Origin: Rosenbergiella collisarenosi | GTDB lineage: Bacteria; Pseudomonadota; Gammaproteobacteria; Enterobacterales; Enterobacteriaceae | Direction of reading: 5' to 3' | Assembly: GCF_018494085.1 (NCBI RefSeq) | Contig: NZ_JABBFP010000001.1 | Coordinates: 372,001-436,000, forward strand | DNA: 64,000 nt | In this document: positions 9,827 through 19,194 of the stretch, one piece after another | Layout of the letters: the number at the start of each line of letters is the position of its first letter | Position numbering within the stretch: position 1 is the first letter of the stretch | The notes under the pieces: generated by a model | Told to the model about the DNA's origin: nothing | The model's input: only the letters and a program-made list of their open reading frames with translations | Databases searched by the model: none | Program-made: the position numbers and the translations under genes

Positions 9827-10420
9827 TTAAGAGTGAATACTCGCCAAGTGTTGACGAATAAATTGTCGAGTAATTGTTTTAATCGTTTGTGGATCAAAAG
9901 GGCTGCCGCTCAGTGCTGCACGTAACCATAATCCATCGATCAGTGCGGCTAACCCATAGCCCGCCACGCGGGCAGGCTCTCTATCCAATACTTTATGAAA
10001 CTCTGCCGTGAGGGTTGAATATAACCGACGGCTACTAATTTTTTGCAAACGGTGCAATCCAGGTTGATGCAGGCTGCTCGCCCAAAAGTCTAACCACGCC
10101 TTCGCGACAGCTGGATGTACTTGCGTTTCGTCAAAGTTTGCATCGACGATAGCGCTTAGTCGTTCTTCGGCACCCGCCTGACTCAGCGTTTTCAATCTTC
10201 CTAGAATTGCTAGTTGAAGTTTAGACGTAATATCGCGCATCGTGGCTTCAAGTAGCCCATTTTTATCACCGAAGTAGTGGCTGATGATGCCCGTTGAGAC
10301 GCCAGCTCGTTTTGCAATCTGCGAAATAGTCGCGTAGTGCAACCCTACCTCATTGATTGTCACGAGGGTGGCATCGATTAATTGCCGTTGACGAATGGGT
10401 TGCATACCTACCTTAGGCAT
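9827..10420 (-). CDS. betI: TetR-family choline-responsive repressor BetI
   Basis: This 197-residue regulator has an N-terminal TetR helix-turn-helix ([20 protein letters not shown], residues about 30-49) and a long helical ligand domain ending in [18 protein letters not shown], as in E. coli BetI (195 residues). I chose ATG 10420, giving [14 protein letters not shown], because AGGAG lies eight bases upstream and the known family begins there. An ATG ten codons further out lacks support. It represses its own operon and divergent betT until choline is present. Confidence 0.96.
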   Translation of the reverse strand: MPKVGMQPIRQRQLIDATLVTINEVGLHYATISQIAKRAGVSTGIISHYFGDKNGLLEATMRDITSKLQLAILGRLKTLSQAGAEERLSAIVDANFDETQVHPAVAKAWLDFWASSLHQPGLHRLQKISSRRLYSTLTAEFHKVLDREPARVAGYGLAALIDGLWLRAALSGSPFDPQTIKTITRQFIRQHLASIHS

Positions 10421-10622
10421 CACCGTAACTCCTGAATAATTAAATCTCACTTATTAAAACTTTTTTTGATTGATTGTTCAATATAAAAAAATTAATTGTT
10501 ATGCTGGGGCAGATAAAAAAGGAGTAGGCCTGTTAAAAATGCTAATCGATGCAATACTTAGTCGATCAACGTATAGGCCTATGCATTTTTGTTTACCCTT
10601 AGAAACAGGATTGAGGTAAAGA
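10421..10622. promoter_or_regulatory. betI-betT divergent control region
   Basis: This AT-rich 202-bp gap separates the divergent betIBA and betT units. It contains the interrupted palindrome ATTGA-TTGT-TCAAT (10469-10482), a reasonable BetI operator candidate, and a perfect palindrome ATAGGCCTAT (10573-10582) close to betT. A possible betT -10 hexamer TATGCT is at 10500-10505. The operator assignment is inference. Confidence 0.45.
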
Positions 10623-12653
10623 ATGACAACACCACCTGCTACCGGAAATAATAAAATTAATCCGGTTGTTTTTTATACTTCAGCCGGACTGATTTTATTA
10701 TTTGCGTTAACCACTATTCTCTATAGCGACCTCTCTGCGGCATGGATACTGGAAGCGGTCAATTGGGTATCGGCGACTTTTGGCTGGTACTACATGCTAG
10801 CGGCCGTCCTCTATATGGTCTTCGTCCTCTACATTGCGGCATCGCGCTACGGCTCTATAAAACTAGGGCCAGAGCAATCTAAGCCGGAGTTTAGCCTTTC
10901 AAGTTGGGCGGCGATGCTTTTTGCGGCCGGTATCGGTATCGATCTGATGTTTTTCTCGGTCGCGGAGCCGGTAACGCAGTACATGCAGCCCCCGCAAGGC
11001 GAGGGGGGTACGATAGAAGCCGCTCGTCAGGCGATGGTGTGGACCCTGTTCCACTACGGCATCACGGGCTGGTCTATGTATGCCCTGATGGGGATCGCAT
11101 TGGGCTACTTTAGCTATCGTTATAACTTGCCACTTACCATCCGCTCTGCCCTCTATCCTATCTTCGGTAAGCGAGTAAATGGGGCGATTGGGCACACCGT
11201 CGATATCGCAGCGGTCATTGGTACCATCTTCGGGATTGCCACTACGCTTGGTATCGGTGTTGTACAGCTTAACTACGGGTTAAGTGTGCTGTTCCATGTT
11301 CCCGATAGCTTAGCGGCGAAAGCTGCGCTGATCGTTCTCTCTGTCGTGATTGCAACGATCTCGGTGACCTCAGGGGTGGACAAGGGGATTAGGCTACTGT
11401 CTGAGCTTAACGTCCTGTTAGCACTGGGATTAATTATTTTCGTATTATGCGTCGGTAATACTAGCTTCCTTCTCAACGCTATCGTGTTGAATATTGGCGA
11501 CTATGTAAACCGCTTTATGGGCATGGCGCTCGACACCTTTGCCTTTAACCGCCCTACACAGTGGATGAATAACTGGACACTATTTTTCTGGGCATGGTGG
11601 GTTGCGTGGTCACCGTTCGTTGGACTGTTCTTAGCGCGTATCAGTCGTGGACGGACGATCCGTGAATTCGTACTCGGTACGTTAATCATTCCGTTTACCT
11701 TCACCTTACTTTGGTTATCGGTGTTCGGAAATGCCTCACTGTATGAAATTATCCATGGCGATCATGCGTTCGCACAGGAAGTCCTTGTTCATCCAGAAAG
11801 AGGGTTCTACAGCCTGTTAGCGCACTATCCTGGCTTCACATTGAGCGCCTCAGTCGCCACTATCACGGGCTTATTATTTTATGTGACTTCTGCTGACTCC
11901 GGCTCATTAGTATTAGGAAACTTCACGACTCGTTTGAAGGATATCAACTCCGATTCGCCTAACTGGGTACGTATTTTCTGGTCAGTGACCATTGGCGTAC
12001 TGACATTAGGGATGTTAATGACGAACGGTATCTCTGCCTTACAGAATGCCACCGTGATCATGGGGTTACCTTTTAGTTTCGTGATTTTCTTTGTGATGGC
12101 AGGTCTATTTAAATCACTACGTGTAGAAGACTATCGCCGCGCTAGCGCCAACAGAGATACCGCTCCCTATTTGGCCAATGCCAACGATCGGCTATCTTGG
12201 AAAAAACGCCTAACACGTCTGATGACTTATCCAGGCAGTCGTTACACCGAGCAGATGATGGATACCGTCTGTTACCCTGCCATGCAGGATGTGGCTAAAG
12301 AGCTTGAGGTAAGAGGAGCGAATGTAGAACTGCAACGCCTGCCACCAGAAGAAGAAGGCGGCTTGGGCCATCTTTCTCTTATGGTACATCTCGGGGAGGA
12401 ACAAAATTTCTTGTACGAGATTTGGCCGCAGAAATATGCGATTCCAGGCTTTACCTACCGGGCGAGAAGCGGTAAATCGACCTATTATCGTTTAGAAACG
12501 TTCCTCGTTGAAGGTAGCCAAGGCAATGACCTCATCGGCTACAGCAAGGAGCAGGTGATCATTGATATGCTAGACCACTATGAGCGCCACCTAAACTTTA
12601 TCCACCTGCATCGTGAAGCACCGGGAAATCATATTAACTTCCCTAACTTGTAA
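10623..12653 (+). CDS. betT: High-affinity choline transporter BetT (BCCT family)
   Basis: This 676-residue secondary transporter imports choline to feed BetA and BetB. It shows the BCCT pattern of about 12 membrane helices. The conserved glycine-rich stretch MLFAAGIGIDLMFFSVAEP is near residues 99-117 and the tryptophan-rich segment WTLFFWAWWVAWSPFVGLF near residues 315-333. The long hydrophilic C-terminal tail (from about residue 500) is the osmosensing extension seen in BetT. It is divergent from betIBA and ends at its own terminator. Confidence 0.96.
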   Translation: MTTPPATGNNKINPVVFYTSAGLILLFALTTILYSDLSAAWILEAVNWVSATFGWYYMLAAVLYMVFVLYIAASRYGSIKLGPEQSKPEFSLSSWAAMLFAAGIGIDLMFFSVAEPVTQYMQPPQGEGGTIEAARQAMVWTLFHYGITGWSMYALMGIALGYFSYRYNLPLTIRSALYPIFGKRVNGAIGHTVDIAAVIGTIFGIATTLGIGVVQLNYGLSVLFHVPDSLAAKAALIVLSVVIATISVTSGVDKGIRLLSELNVLLALGLIIFVLCVGNTSFLLNAIVLNIGDYVNRFMGMALDTFAFNRPTQWMNNWTLFFWAWWVAWSPFVGLFLARISRGRTIREFVLGTLIIPFTFTLLWLSVFGNASLYEIIHGDHAFAQEVLVHPERGFYSLLAHYPGFTLSASVATITGLLFYVTSADSGSLVLGNFTTRLKDINSDSPNWVRIFWSVTIGVLTLGMLMTNGISALQNATVIMGLPFSFVIFFVMAGLFKSLRVEDYRRASANRDTAPYLANANDRLSWKKRLTRLMTYPGSRYTEQMMDTVCYPAMQDVAKELEVRGANVELQRLPPEEEGGLGHLSLMVHLGEEQNFLYEIWPQKYAIPGFTYRARSGKSTYYRLETFLVEGSQGNDLIGYSKEQVIIDMLDHYERHLNFIHLHREAPGNHINFPNL

Positions 12654-12659
12654 AAACCG

Positions 12660-12696
12660 GAAAGAGGGTTGGCATTGTCCAACCCTCTTTCGTTTT
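12660..12696 (+). terminator. betT rho-independent terminator
   Basis: A perfect 13-bp stem (12660-12672 with 12679-12691, loop CATTGT) is followed by GTTTT. It begins seven bases past the betT stop codon. Confidence 0.88.
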
Positions 12697-12821
12697 AACT
12701 TATCAATGTGCTGTTAGTATTCCTTTAAAGAGAATAACTTCGTCTTAACTATTCACTTTTATTGGTGGCACGAAACGATTAAGGTTGTTATCAACGTAAT
12801 TTACTAAGTAATGAGGTCGCT

Positions 12822-14195
12822 ATGTCACACCCACATTCTCGTAATCCCGCTAATGGTCAGCTAATCAAAGAGTATCCGTTTATCAGCCAAGATGAGCGAG
12901 AGGCGATTATGCGCCGCACCGCCGTGGCACAGAAAAGCTGGCGTGAGACTGCATTACCACAACGGCGTCAGGTGCTACTGCAGTTAGCTGCGGCATTACG
13001 CGAACGTAATGAAGAGCTGGCGGCGATGGCTACTCGTGAGATGGGTAAACCGATTAGCCAATCTCGCGCTGAGGTCAACAAATGCGCGCAGGTTTGTGAA
13101 TGGTATGCTGAACACGGCCCGGCGGTCTTAGCTCCACAGCCGACTCAAGTTGACAATAATAAGGCGTGGCAAGAATTTAGGCCGCTAGGGACGATTTTAG
13201 CGGTGATGCCGTGGAACTTCCCTTACTGGCAAATACTACGTGGTGCAGCAGGCATGCTTCTCGCCGGTAATACCTACTTACTTAAGCATGCTCCGAACGT
13301 TATGGGATGCGCATTCTTGATGAAAGATATCTTCGATAAGCTTGATGCGCCCGCCGGAATTTTTGACGTTATCAATATCGATAATGAGGGCGTCTCGGCG
13401 CTGATTGCTGATCCGCGGATTGCCGCCGTAGCGGTCACGGGTAGCGTACGTGCCGGTTCGGCGATCGCGGCGCAAGCCGGTGCAGCGTTGAAGAAAACCG
13501 TGCTGGAGTTAGGGGGATCCGATCCGTTCATCGTCTTGGCCGACGCTGACTTGGATGAGGCGGTAAAGGCTGCCGTAATTGGGCGTTATCAAAATACAGG
13601 ACAAGTCTGTATGGCGGCCAAGCGGTTCATTATTGAGGAGAGCATTGCACCACAATTTGAACAGAAATTTACGCAAGCGGTGGCTGAGCTATCCTTGGGC
13701 GATCCAACGCTCGAACAGACCTATTTAGGCCCTATGGCGCGTTACGACCTACGCGATGAATTACATGCTCAAGTTGAAAAGACCTTAGCAGAAGGCGCTC
13801 GTTTGGTGTGCGGGGGGGAAAAAATAGTGGGAGAAGGTAACTATTATGCACCGACAATCCTTGCCGACGTCAGCGAGACGATGACGGCCTTCCGTGAAGA
13901 GGTATTTGGCCCGGTGGCGACGTTGACTGTCGCTCGTGATGCACAACACGCCTTAGCGCTTGCCAATAATAGTGAGTTTGGCTTAGCGGCAACGGTTTGG
14001 ACGGCGGATTCAGAGATTGCTGACACCCTTACGCGTGAACTCGAGACGGGCGCAGTATTCGTTAACGGTTATGGCGCATCTGACCCGCGCGTTACGATTG
14101 GCGGAGTGAAAAAGAGTGGTTATGGGCGCGAACTTAATCACTTCGGTCTACACGAGTTCTGTAATATTCAAACCGTGTGGGTAGACCGCCGCTAG
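12822..14195 (+). CDS. sad: Succinate semialdehyde dehydrogenase, Sad (YneI) type
   Basis: This 457-residue aldehyde dehydrogenase matches E. coli Sad more closely than GabD. Shared features are RPLGTILAVMPWNFPYWQ, LLKHAPNVMGCA, TVLELGGSDPFIVL (catalytic Glu), NTGQVCMAAKRFIIEE (nucleophilic Cys) and the C-terminal FGLHEFCNIQTVWVDR. It should oxidise succinate semialdehyde to succinate with NAD(P). Its position next to gabT, gabP and a GabR-like regulator suggests it is the second step of GABA breakdown here, although it is convergent with the regulator and has its own upstream region (12697-12821). Confidence 0.93.
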   Translation: MSHPHSRNPANGQLIKEYPFISQDEREAIMRRTAVAQKSWRETALPQRRQVLLQLAAALRERNEELAAMATREMGKPISQSRAEVNKCAQVCEWYAEHGPAVLAPQPTQVDNNKAWQEFRPLGTILAVMPWNFPYWQILRGAAGMLLAGNTYLLKHAPNVMGCAFLMKDIFDKLDAPAGIFDVINIDNEGVSALIADPRIAAVAVTGSVRAGSAIAAQAGAALKKTVLELGGSDPFIVLADADLDEAVKAAVIGRYQNTGQVCMAAKRFIIEESIAPQFEQKFTQAVAELSLGDPTLEQTYLGPMARYDLRDELHAQVEKTLAEGARLVCGGEKIVGEGNYYAPTILADVSETMTAFREEVFGPVATLTVARDAQHALALANNSEFGLAATVWTADSEIADTLTRELETGAVFVNGYGASDPRVTIGGVKKSGYGRELNHFGLHEFCNIQTVWVDRR

Positions 14196-14203
14196 TCTAC
14201 GAC

Positions 14204-14230
14204 GAGGGCAGCATTGTTAACGCTGCCCTC
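14204..14230. terminator. Hairpin between convergent sad and MocR-type regulator
   Basis: GAGGGCAGC (14204-14212) pairs with GCTGCCCTC (14222-14230) around a 9-base loop. It lies between two convergent stop codons. There is no strong T-tract on either side, so efficient termination is uncertain. Confidence 0.6.
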
Positions 14231-14233
14231 AAC

Positions 14234-15721
14234 TTAACAGCCAATAATACCTTCCTGCCGTAGACACTCCCTTAGTACCATAAATGCCGCAAAGAGCTTA
14301 GGCTCGTCGATGCATGCGTAGCCAAGTAGTAGTCCTCGTTCTTGCTGAGCGCTGAGATAGTATTGAGATAGCGCCCGAACGACCACACCTTTATGGAGAG
14401 CGCGTGTTGCGATTGCCACATCATCACAGCCGTCTGGGAGTGATAACACCAAATGTAAGCCAGCATCATGACTATAGCGGGGCAAGAAATCATTGCCTAA
14501 ATAGCGCAAGATCAGGCTCAATAAAAATTGTCGGCGTTGATGGTACAGAAGCCGCATCCGCCGAATATGCGCCGCAAAATGGCCCCCGCGGATAAATTCG
14601 GCGATGGCACGCTGCTTAATCAAATGCCCGCCTCGATAGAGCTCAGCCGCCGCGGTACGCAATGGATGACTCAAGCTTTTAGGTACGACGAGGTAGCCCA
14701 TCCTCAAGGCGGGATATAACGTTTTACTAAATGTTCCCATATAGAGAACGGGGGCATTATCCTCTAGACCCTGTAAGGCTGGATGCGGCGGTTGAGAGAA
14801 ACGAAACTCGCTATCGTAGTCGTCCTCAATAATCCAGAAACGCTGGCGACGTGCCATTTCTAATAGCTGCTGGCGTCGAGACAGCGACATTAATCCCCCT
14901 AGGGGATACTGGTGTGAGGGCGTTACGAAGACCATTTTAGGTGGCGGCGCAGCGCTCACGTCTGGAATTATTCCTTCTGCATCCACGGGCAAAGCGTGGA
15001 GGCGCAATCCATTACAACGCAAGATATTGCGCGTCCCCCAGTATCCAGGGTCCTCTACCCATACCGTATCGTTAACATCGGCGAGCACCTTGGCGACGAG
15101 ATCGACCGTCTGATGGATCCCTTCTGTAATAATAATTTGCTCTACCTCAGCATTAACCGACCGGGTTACTCGCAGATATTCGCTTAATGCTTGGCGTAAC
15201 TGAGCACAGCCGCCGCCATTGCTGTAAATAAGTTGTTCAATGTCCGGTGATTTCTGGAGACGATCTTCGATTTTACGTAATAACGCGTGGGGAAAGGCGG
15301 TCACATCCGGAGCGCCAGGAACAAAGGCTCCCCATTGATAAGGTGAGGCATTAGCATAGCCCAATAACTCCGCCCCTCGCGTCGAAAGGCTATGGGCGGG
15401 TAGCGCCCGCGGAACGTCCTTCGACGACGGTTGCACCGGCGCGGGTGAAAATTCAGGTAGCATGTTGGCAACCCAGGTGCCACTTCCGGTACGAGCAGTG
15501 ACATAGCCTTCGGATAATAAGGCCTCATAAGCATTGAGCACGGTATTTCTTGAGACGTTAAGTTCTTTAGCGAGATCTCTGCTAGCAGGCAACCGAGTCT
15601 CAGCGGGAAAAATCCCCTCGGTTATTGCTTGCTGTAATACCAGCAATAATCGTTGGTGCAGCTTGCCGTGAGGATTTTCTTGTAACCTAGCCAGTAAGTG
15701 ATCGGCGTAGAGGGATCGCAA
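14234..15721 (-). CDS. MocR/GabR-type regulator (GntR HTH plus aminotransferase-like domain)
   Basis: This PLP-dependent transcription regulator has 495 residues from the chosen start. An N-terminal GntR winged helix (residues about 20-85, including LPASRDLAKELNVSRNTVLN) is joined to a fold-type I aminotransferase domain with VWVEDPGYWGTRN, IIEDDYDSEFRF and the PLP-lysine motif YMGTFSKTLYPALRMGYLV. I place the start at TTG 15721, with AAGG six bases upstream; a reading from ATG 15862 would overlap gabT by 42 bp. Divergence from gabT suggests a GabR-like activator of GABA use, but PdxR-like roles cannot be excluded. Confidence 0.88.
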   Translation of the reverse strand: MRSLYADHLLARLQENPHGKLHQRLLLVLQQAITEGIFPAETRLPASRDLAKELNVSRNTVLNAYEALLSEGYVTARTGSGTWVANMLPEFSPAPVQPSSKDVPRALPAHSLSTRGAELLGYANASPYQWGAFVPGAPDVTAFPHALLRKIEDRLQKSPDIEQLIYSNGGGCAQLRQALSEYLRVTRSVNAEVEQIIITEGIHQTVDLVAKVLADVNDTVWVEDPGYWGTRNILRCNGLRLHALPVDAEGIIPDVSAAPPPKMVFVTPSHQYPLGGLMSLSRRQQLLEMARRQRFWIIEDDYDSEFRFSQPPHPALQGLEDNAPVLYMGTFSKTLYPALRMGYLVVPKSLSHPLRTAAAELYRGGHLIKQRAIAEFIRGGHFAAHIRRMRLLYHQRRQFLLSLILRYLGNDFLPRYSHDAGLHLVLSLPDGCDDVAIATRALHKGVVVRALSQYYLSAQQERGLLLGYACIDEPKLFAAFMVLRECLRQEGIIGC

Positions 15722-15820
15722 TTGGCACCTTCTTTTTAATAATAAATGGCTCTCGCAATCGATCTGTATCAAGGATAAACAATTAAGTCTAATGTTTTTA
15801 ATTGTTATTGGTAGGAAGAG
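15722..15820. promoter_or_regulatory. gabT/MocR divergent promoter region with inverted repeat
   Basis: The 99-bp gap carries a 9-bp inverted repeat, AACAATTAA (15778-15786) and TTAATTGTT (15798-15806), just upstream of the gabT ribosome site (AGGAAGAG). It is a candidate binding site for the divergent MocR-type regulator. That role is inferred from position only. Confidence 0.4.
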
Positions 15821-17077
15821 ATGAGCGCAACTAACGAGAGTCTTAATCAACGTAAAGCCCAAGCTTTGCCCCGTGGTAGTGCAGTAATGTGTGATTGGTT
15901 CGTCGATCGTGCAGAGAATGCCACAATTTGGAGCACTGATGGGCGGGAGTTCATCGATTTTGCGGGAGGTATTGCCGTTCTAAATACCGGCCATCGACAT
16001 CCAAAAATTACGCAGGCGGTCACGGAACAACTTCAGAAATTTACGCATACTGCGTTTCAGATCGTTCCTTACGAAAGTTATATTACTTTAGCTGAACGAA
16101 TCAATCAGCGTGTGCCTGTCGAGGGGGCCGCGAAGACGGCATTCTTCTCAACCGGCGCGGAAGCGCTAGAAAATGCCGTGAAAATTGCGCGGAGTGCAAC
16201 CGGTCGTCACGGGGTGATCACTTTTACCGGGTCGTTTCATGGCCGTACGATGATGACGATGGCGATGACTGGTAAGGTTGCACCTTATAAGCAAGATTTT
16301 GGACCGATGGTCCCCTCGGTGTTCCACGCCCGCTTTCCTGATGGAAAAAAGGTTAATTGCGAGCAAGCGTTAGAAAGCCTGCATGATATTTTTGCTTGTG
16401 ACATCGCGCCGCACAACGTGGCAGCGATGGTGATCGAACCGGTACAAGGGGAAGGGGGTTTTCGAGTTGTCCCTGCGGAGTTTATGCAGGCATTGCGCGA
16501 TATCGCCGACCAGCATGGTATTTTGCTGATCGCCGATGAAGTACAAAGCGGCTTTGCAAGAACTGGCAAGCTTCTTGCAATGGAACACTTCAGCGTTAAA
16601 GCTGACATCCTCACCATGGCGAAAAGCTTGGCAGGGGGTTATCCACTGTCGGCAGTGAGTGGTCGAGCAGACATCATGGATGCGCCGAACCCAGGCGGAC
16701 TGGGGGGGACTTATGCAGGGAATCCTCTCGCCATCGCCGCGGCAAACACGGTACTGGATATTATCGATGAAGAAGACCTCTGTGCGAAAGCCAACACACT
16801 GGGAAATGAGTTAGTAAAGGAATTAGAGCAACTCTCTTCACAGTGCTCAGCGATCGAACACATTAGAGGGTTAGGATCCATGATTGCGGTAGAGCTTAAG
16901 GATGCGAGCATCGCTAAAGCTGTTCAGGATACCGCGATGGCACGAGGTTTACTGCTGTTAACCTGTGGTCAAAAGGGTAATGTGATACGTTTTCTTTATC
17001 CGTTAACCATTCCCACTGACCAATTCCGTCAGGGCATTACGATCTTACGTGAAGCGTTGACGCAGCATGCCACTTAA
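15821..17077 (+). CDS. gabT: 4-aminobutyrate aminotransferase
   Basis: This 418-residue class III aminotransferase transfers the amino group of GABA to 2-oxoglutarate, giving succinate semialdehyde and glutamate. The PLP site is visible: FFSTGAEALENAVKIAR (phosphate binding), TFTGSFHGRTMMTM, LLIADEVQSGFARTG (the Asp that contacts the ring nitrogen) and TMAKSLAGGYPLSAVSG (Schiff-base Lys). It agrees in length with E. coli GabT (426). It lies 86 bp upstream of gabP with no terminator between them, so the two probably form one operon under the divergent regulator. Confidence 0.95.
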   Translation: MSATNESLNQRKAQALPRGSAVMCDWFVDRAENATIWSTDGREFIDFAGGIAVLNTGHRHPKITQAVTEQLQKFTHTAFQIVPYESYITLAERINQRVPVEGAAKTAFFSTGAEALENAVKIARSATGRHGVITFTGSFHGRTMMTMAMTGKVAPYKQDFGPMVPSVFHARFPDGKKVNCEQALESLHDIFACDIAPHNVAAMVIEPVQGEGGFRVVPAEFMQALRDIADQHGILLIADEVQSGFARTGKLLAMEHFSVKADILTMAKSLAGGYPLSAVSGRADIMDAPNPGGLGGTYAGNPLAIAAANTVLDIIDEEDLCAKANTLGNELVKELEQLSSQCSAIEHIRGLGSMIAVELKDASIAKAVQDTAMARGLLLLTCGQKGNVIRFLYPLTIPTDQFRQGITILREALTQHAT

Positions 17078-17163
17078 TTCACCGGGCTATCCTTAAGGTG
17101 GCCTTGAACATTAGTTAGTATGTGGTGGGGCAGGTTACTCCTGTCCCGCCTCGGGGAATAAGT

Positions 17164-18564
17164 ATGAATGAATTACCAGCTAGTCGTGACAACCTCTCTC
17201 AAGGGCTTAAGTCCCGTCATATTCGTATGTTATCCATTGGCGGCGTGATCGGCGCTGGCTTATTTGTCGGGTCCGGGCACGCTATTGCAGCGGCAGGGCC
17301 TGCGGTACTTATCGCTTATATGATTGCCGGGGCATTGGTCGTATTTATCATGCGGATGTTGGCGGAAATGGCGGTTAACACGCCTGATTCCGGCTCATTT
17401 TCTACTTATGCATCGCAAGCCTTAGGGCGCTGGGCAGGATTCACTATTGGTTGGCTATATTGGTGGTTCTGGGTACTCGTGATCCCGCTGGAAGCGAACG
17501 CGGCAGCAACTATCCTCAATGCGTGGGTCCCAGACATCGCGATATGGCAATTCACATTATTTATTACTCTTATTTTGACGGTCACTAACCTCTTTAGTGT
17601 GAAGAACTACGGCGAGTTTGAGTTCTGGTTAGCCTTAATCAAAGTCTGTGCAATCATTGCATTTCTTGCGCTTGCGGCTGCAGCGATTTTTGGCCTTCTG
17701 CCTACGAGCCAAGTCAGTGGTGTTAGCCATCTTTATGACCGAGGCGGGTTTATGCCGCATGGTATTGGCGCGGTTCTCTCTGCCGTTTTGACAACCATGT
17801 TCTCCTTTATGGGAACTGAAATCGTCACGATTGCTGCGGCCGAGTCTCGTAATCCGGGTAAAGAGATTTCCCGCGCGACTAACTCAGTCATATGGCGTAT
17901 TGCCTTGTTCTATCTGCTATCCATTTTCTTTATTGTTGCACTGGTTCCTTGGAATGCACCTGATTTAGCAGCGAAAGGTTCTTACCAAACAGTACTTGAG
18001 ATGATGGGTATCCCCCATGCTCGCTTAATCGTCGATGTCATTGTCTTAACAGCGGTATGTAGTTGTCTTAATTCTGCGTTGTATACCTCATCGCGCATGC
18101 TATTTTCTTTAGCCAAGCGTAAGGACGCACCCGCGGTAATCGCGAGGACGAATACGAAGGGTACGCCGTATATGGCCGTTATCTTCTCAACGTCAGTCGC
18201 ATTTCTGGCCGTTATCGCTAACTACCTAGCGCCTGCTGCGGTCTTTGATTTCTTGCTCGCAAGTTCGGGGGCTATAGCGCTACTGGTCTACTTAGTCATC
18301 GCTTTCTCACAGTTGGTTATGCGCCGCCGTTGTGAGGCAAAGGGGAAAGTGCTGGACTATAAGATGTGGCTATTTCCAGGGCTTACCTACGCGATTATCG
18401 CCGTAATTATTGGAATTCTAGGGAGTATGTTGTTTATCCCCGGCCATCAATCAGAGGTTATGGCAACAGGGGGATTAACCCTAGTGGTGATTGCGGCGGG
18501 GTGTATCGTTCATCGTAGACAAAACCGTAAAGTCTCCTCATCGGTACTCGCACGTAATAATTGA
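17164..18564 (+). CDS. gabP: GABA permease (APC family)
   Basis: This inner-membrane amino-acid permease has about 12 helices and 466 residues from ATG 17164, the same length as E. coli GabP. That start follows GGGGAATAA, and the homologous region begins soon after at GLKSRHIRMLSIGGVIGAGL; an upstream ATG (17122) adds an unsupported extension. Typical stretches are MRMLAEMAVNTPDSGSFSTY, GWLYWWFWVLVIPLEANAAA and EIVTIAAAESRNPGKEI. It imports GABA by proton symport to supply GabT. A clear terminator follows. Confidence 0.93.
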   Translation: MNELPASRDNLSQGLKSRHIRMLSIGGVIGAGLFVGSGHAIAAAGPAVLIAYMIAGALVVFIMRMLAEMAVNTPDSGSFSTYASQALGRWAGFTIGWLYWWFWVLVIPLEANAAATILNAWVPDIAIWQFTLFITLILTVTNLFSVKNYGEFEFWLALIKVCAIIAFLALAAAAIFGLLPTSQVSGVSHLYDRGGFMPHGIGAVLSAVLTTMFSFMGTEIVTIAAAESRNPGKEISRATNSVIWRIALFYLLSIFFIVALVPWNAPDLAAKGSYQTVLEMMGIPHARLIVDVIVLTAVCSCLNSALYTSSRMLFSLAKRKDAPAVIARTNTKGTPYMAVIFSTSVAFLAVIANYLAPAAVFDFLLASSGAIALLVYLVIAFSQLVMRRRCEAKGKVLDYKMWLFPGLTYAIIAVIIGILGSMLFIPGHQSEVMATGGLTLVVIAAGCIVHRRQNRKVSSSVLARNN

Positions 18565-18587
18565 TTGAGCTGAGTATTCTGTCTGAT

Positions 18588-18615
18588 AAGAGCGCGCATT
18601 GTCGCGCTCTTTTTA
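18588..18615 (+). terminator. gabTP terminator
   Basis: The stem AAGAGCGCG (18588-18596) and CGCGCTCTT (18603-18611) with loop CATTGT is followed by a T-rich stretch to 18614. It lies 23 bases after the gabP stop codon. Confidence 0.88.
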
Positions 18616-18753
18616 TTTATATGCCCGCCAAAAACTCCATTAGAGCAGGGCGTTTCAGCAATAACTGATCGTGAAATTCCTAACTAATGCTATGATAAAG
18701 GCCTTAACCATCACGTCCGTTGTTGTACGGTTTTTAGGTCCTCAGGAGTAAGT

Positions 18754-19194
18754 ATGCTTAATTCATTGTCTTCCACCACGAAGGCGTTATTGGTGGGGCT
18801 AACGGTTTCTTTTCTAACGGTAAGTTGTGCTGATCATCACGATAATGACCAGAGTGAAACCACGGTTAATCAGCCGGCGGCACAACCTGATGTACAGCAA
18901 CCCGCGGTTGAGCAGCCCGCTCCTGCTAAACCCGCTGAGCCCGAAGCAAAAAAATTCAACGATCCGCTGGAGTTAGCAAGCTTCACCGGTGACTTTAGGC
19001 AGTATCAAGCAGGAGATGTCGTACCTGATATGTACCGCACGGCTCAATACACGATTAGCAAATGGCAGCTGCGTAAGTTACCTGCGCCAAGTGCGGGCAG
19101 CCACTGGACCTATTTCGGCGGCAGTTATGTGCTGATTACCGATGCAGAAGGTAAGATTCTGCGTATGTTCTCCGGCGAGATCATCTATCGATAG
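18754..19194 (+). CDS. Exported RcnB-domain protein
   Basis: This small protein of 146 residues has a hydrophobic signal (residues about 8-25) ending in TVSC, then an acidic and Pro/Gln/Ala-rich linker (residues 28-67, repeats of QPA and EQPA), then a C-terminal RcnB-like domain. The domain shows YQAGDVVPDMYR, ISKWQLRKLPAPSAGSHW and YVLITDAEGKI. RcnB-family proteins are periplasmic and in E. coli help set nickel and cobalt export, but most members are uncharacterised. The Cys at 25 could be a lipid site, although Thr at -3 is unusual for a lipobox. AGGAG precedes the ATG. No rcnA exporter lies nearby, so a metal role is unproven. Confidence 0.8.
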   Translation: MLNSLSSTTKALLVGLTVSFLTVSCADHHDNDQSETTVNQPAAQPDVQQPAVEQPAPAKPAEPEAKKFNDPLELASFTGDFRQYQAGDVVPDMYRTAQYTISKWQLRKLPAPSAGSHWTYFGGSYVLITDAEGKILRMFSGEIIYR

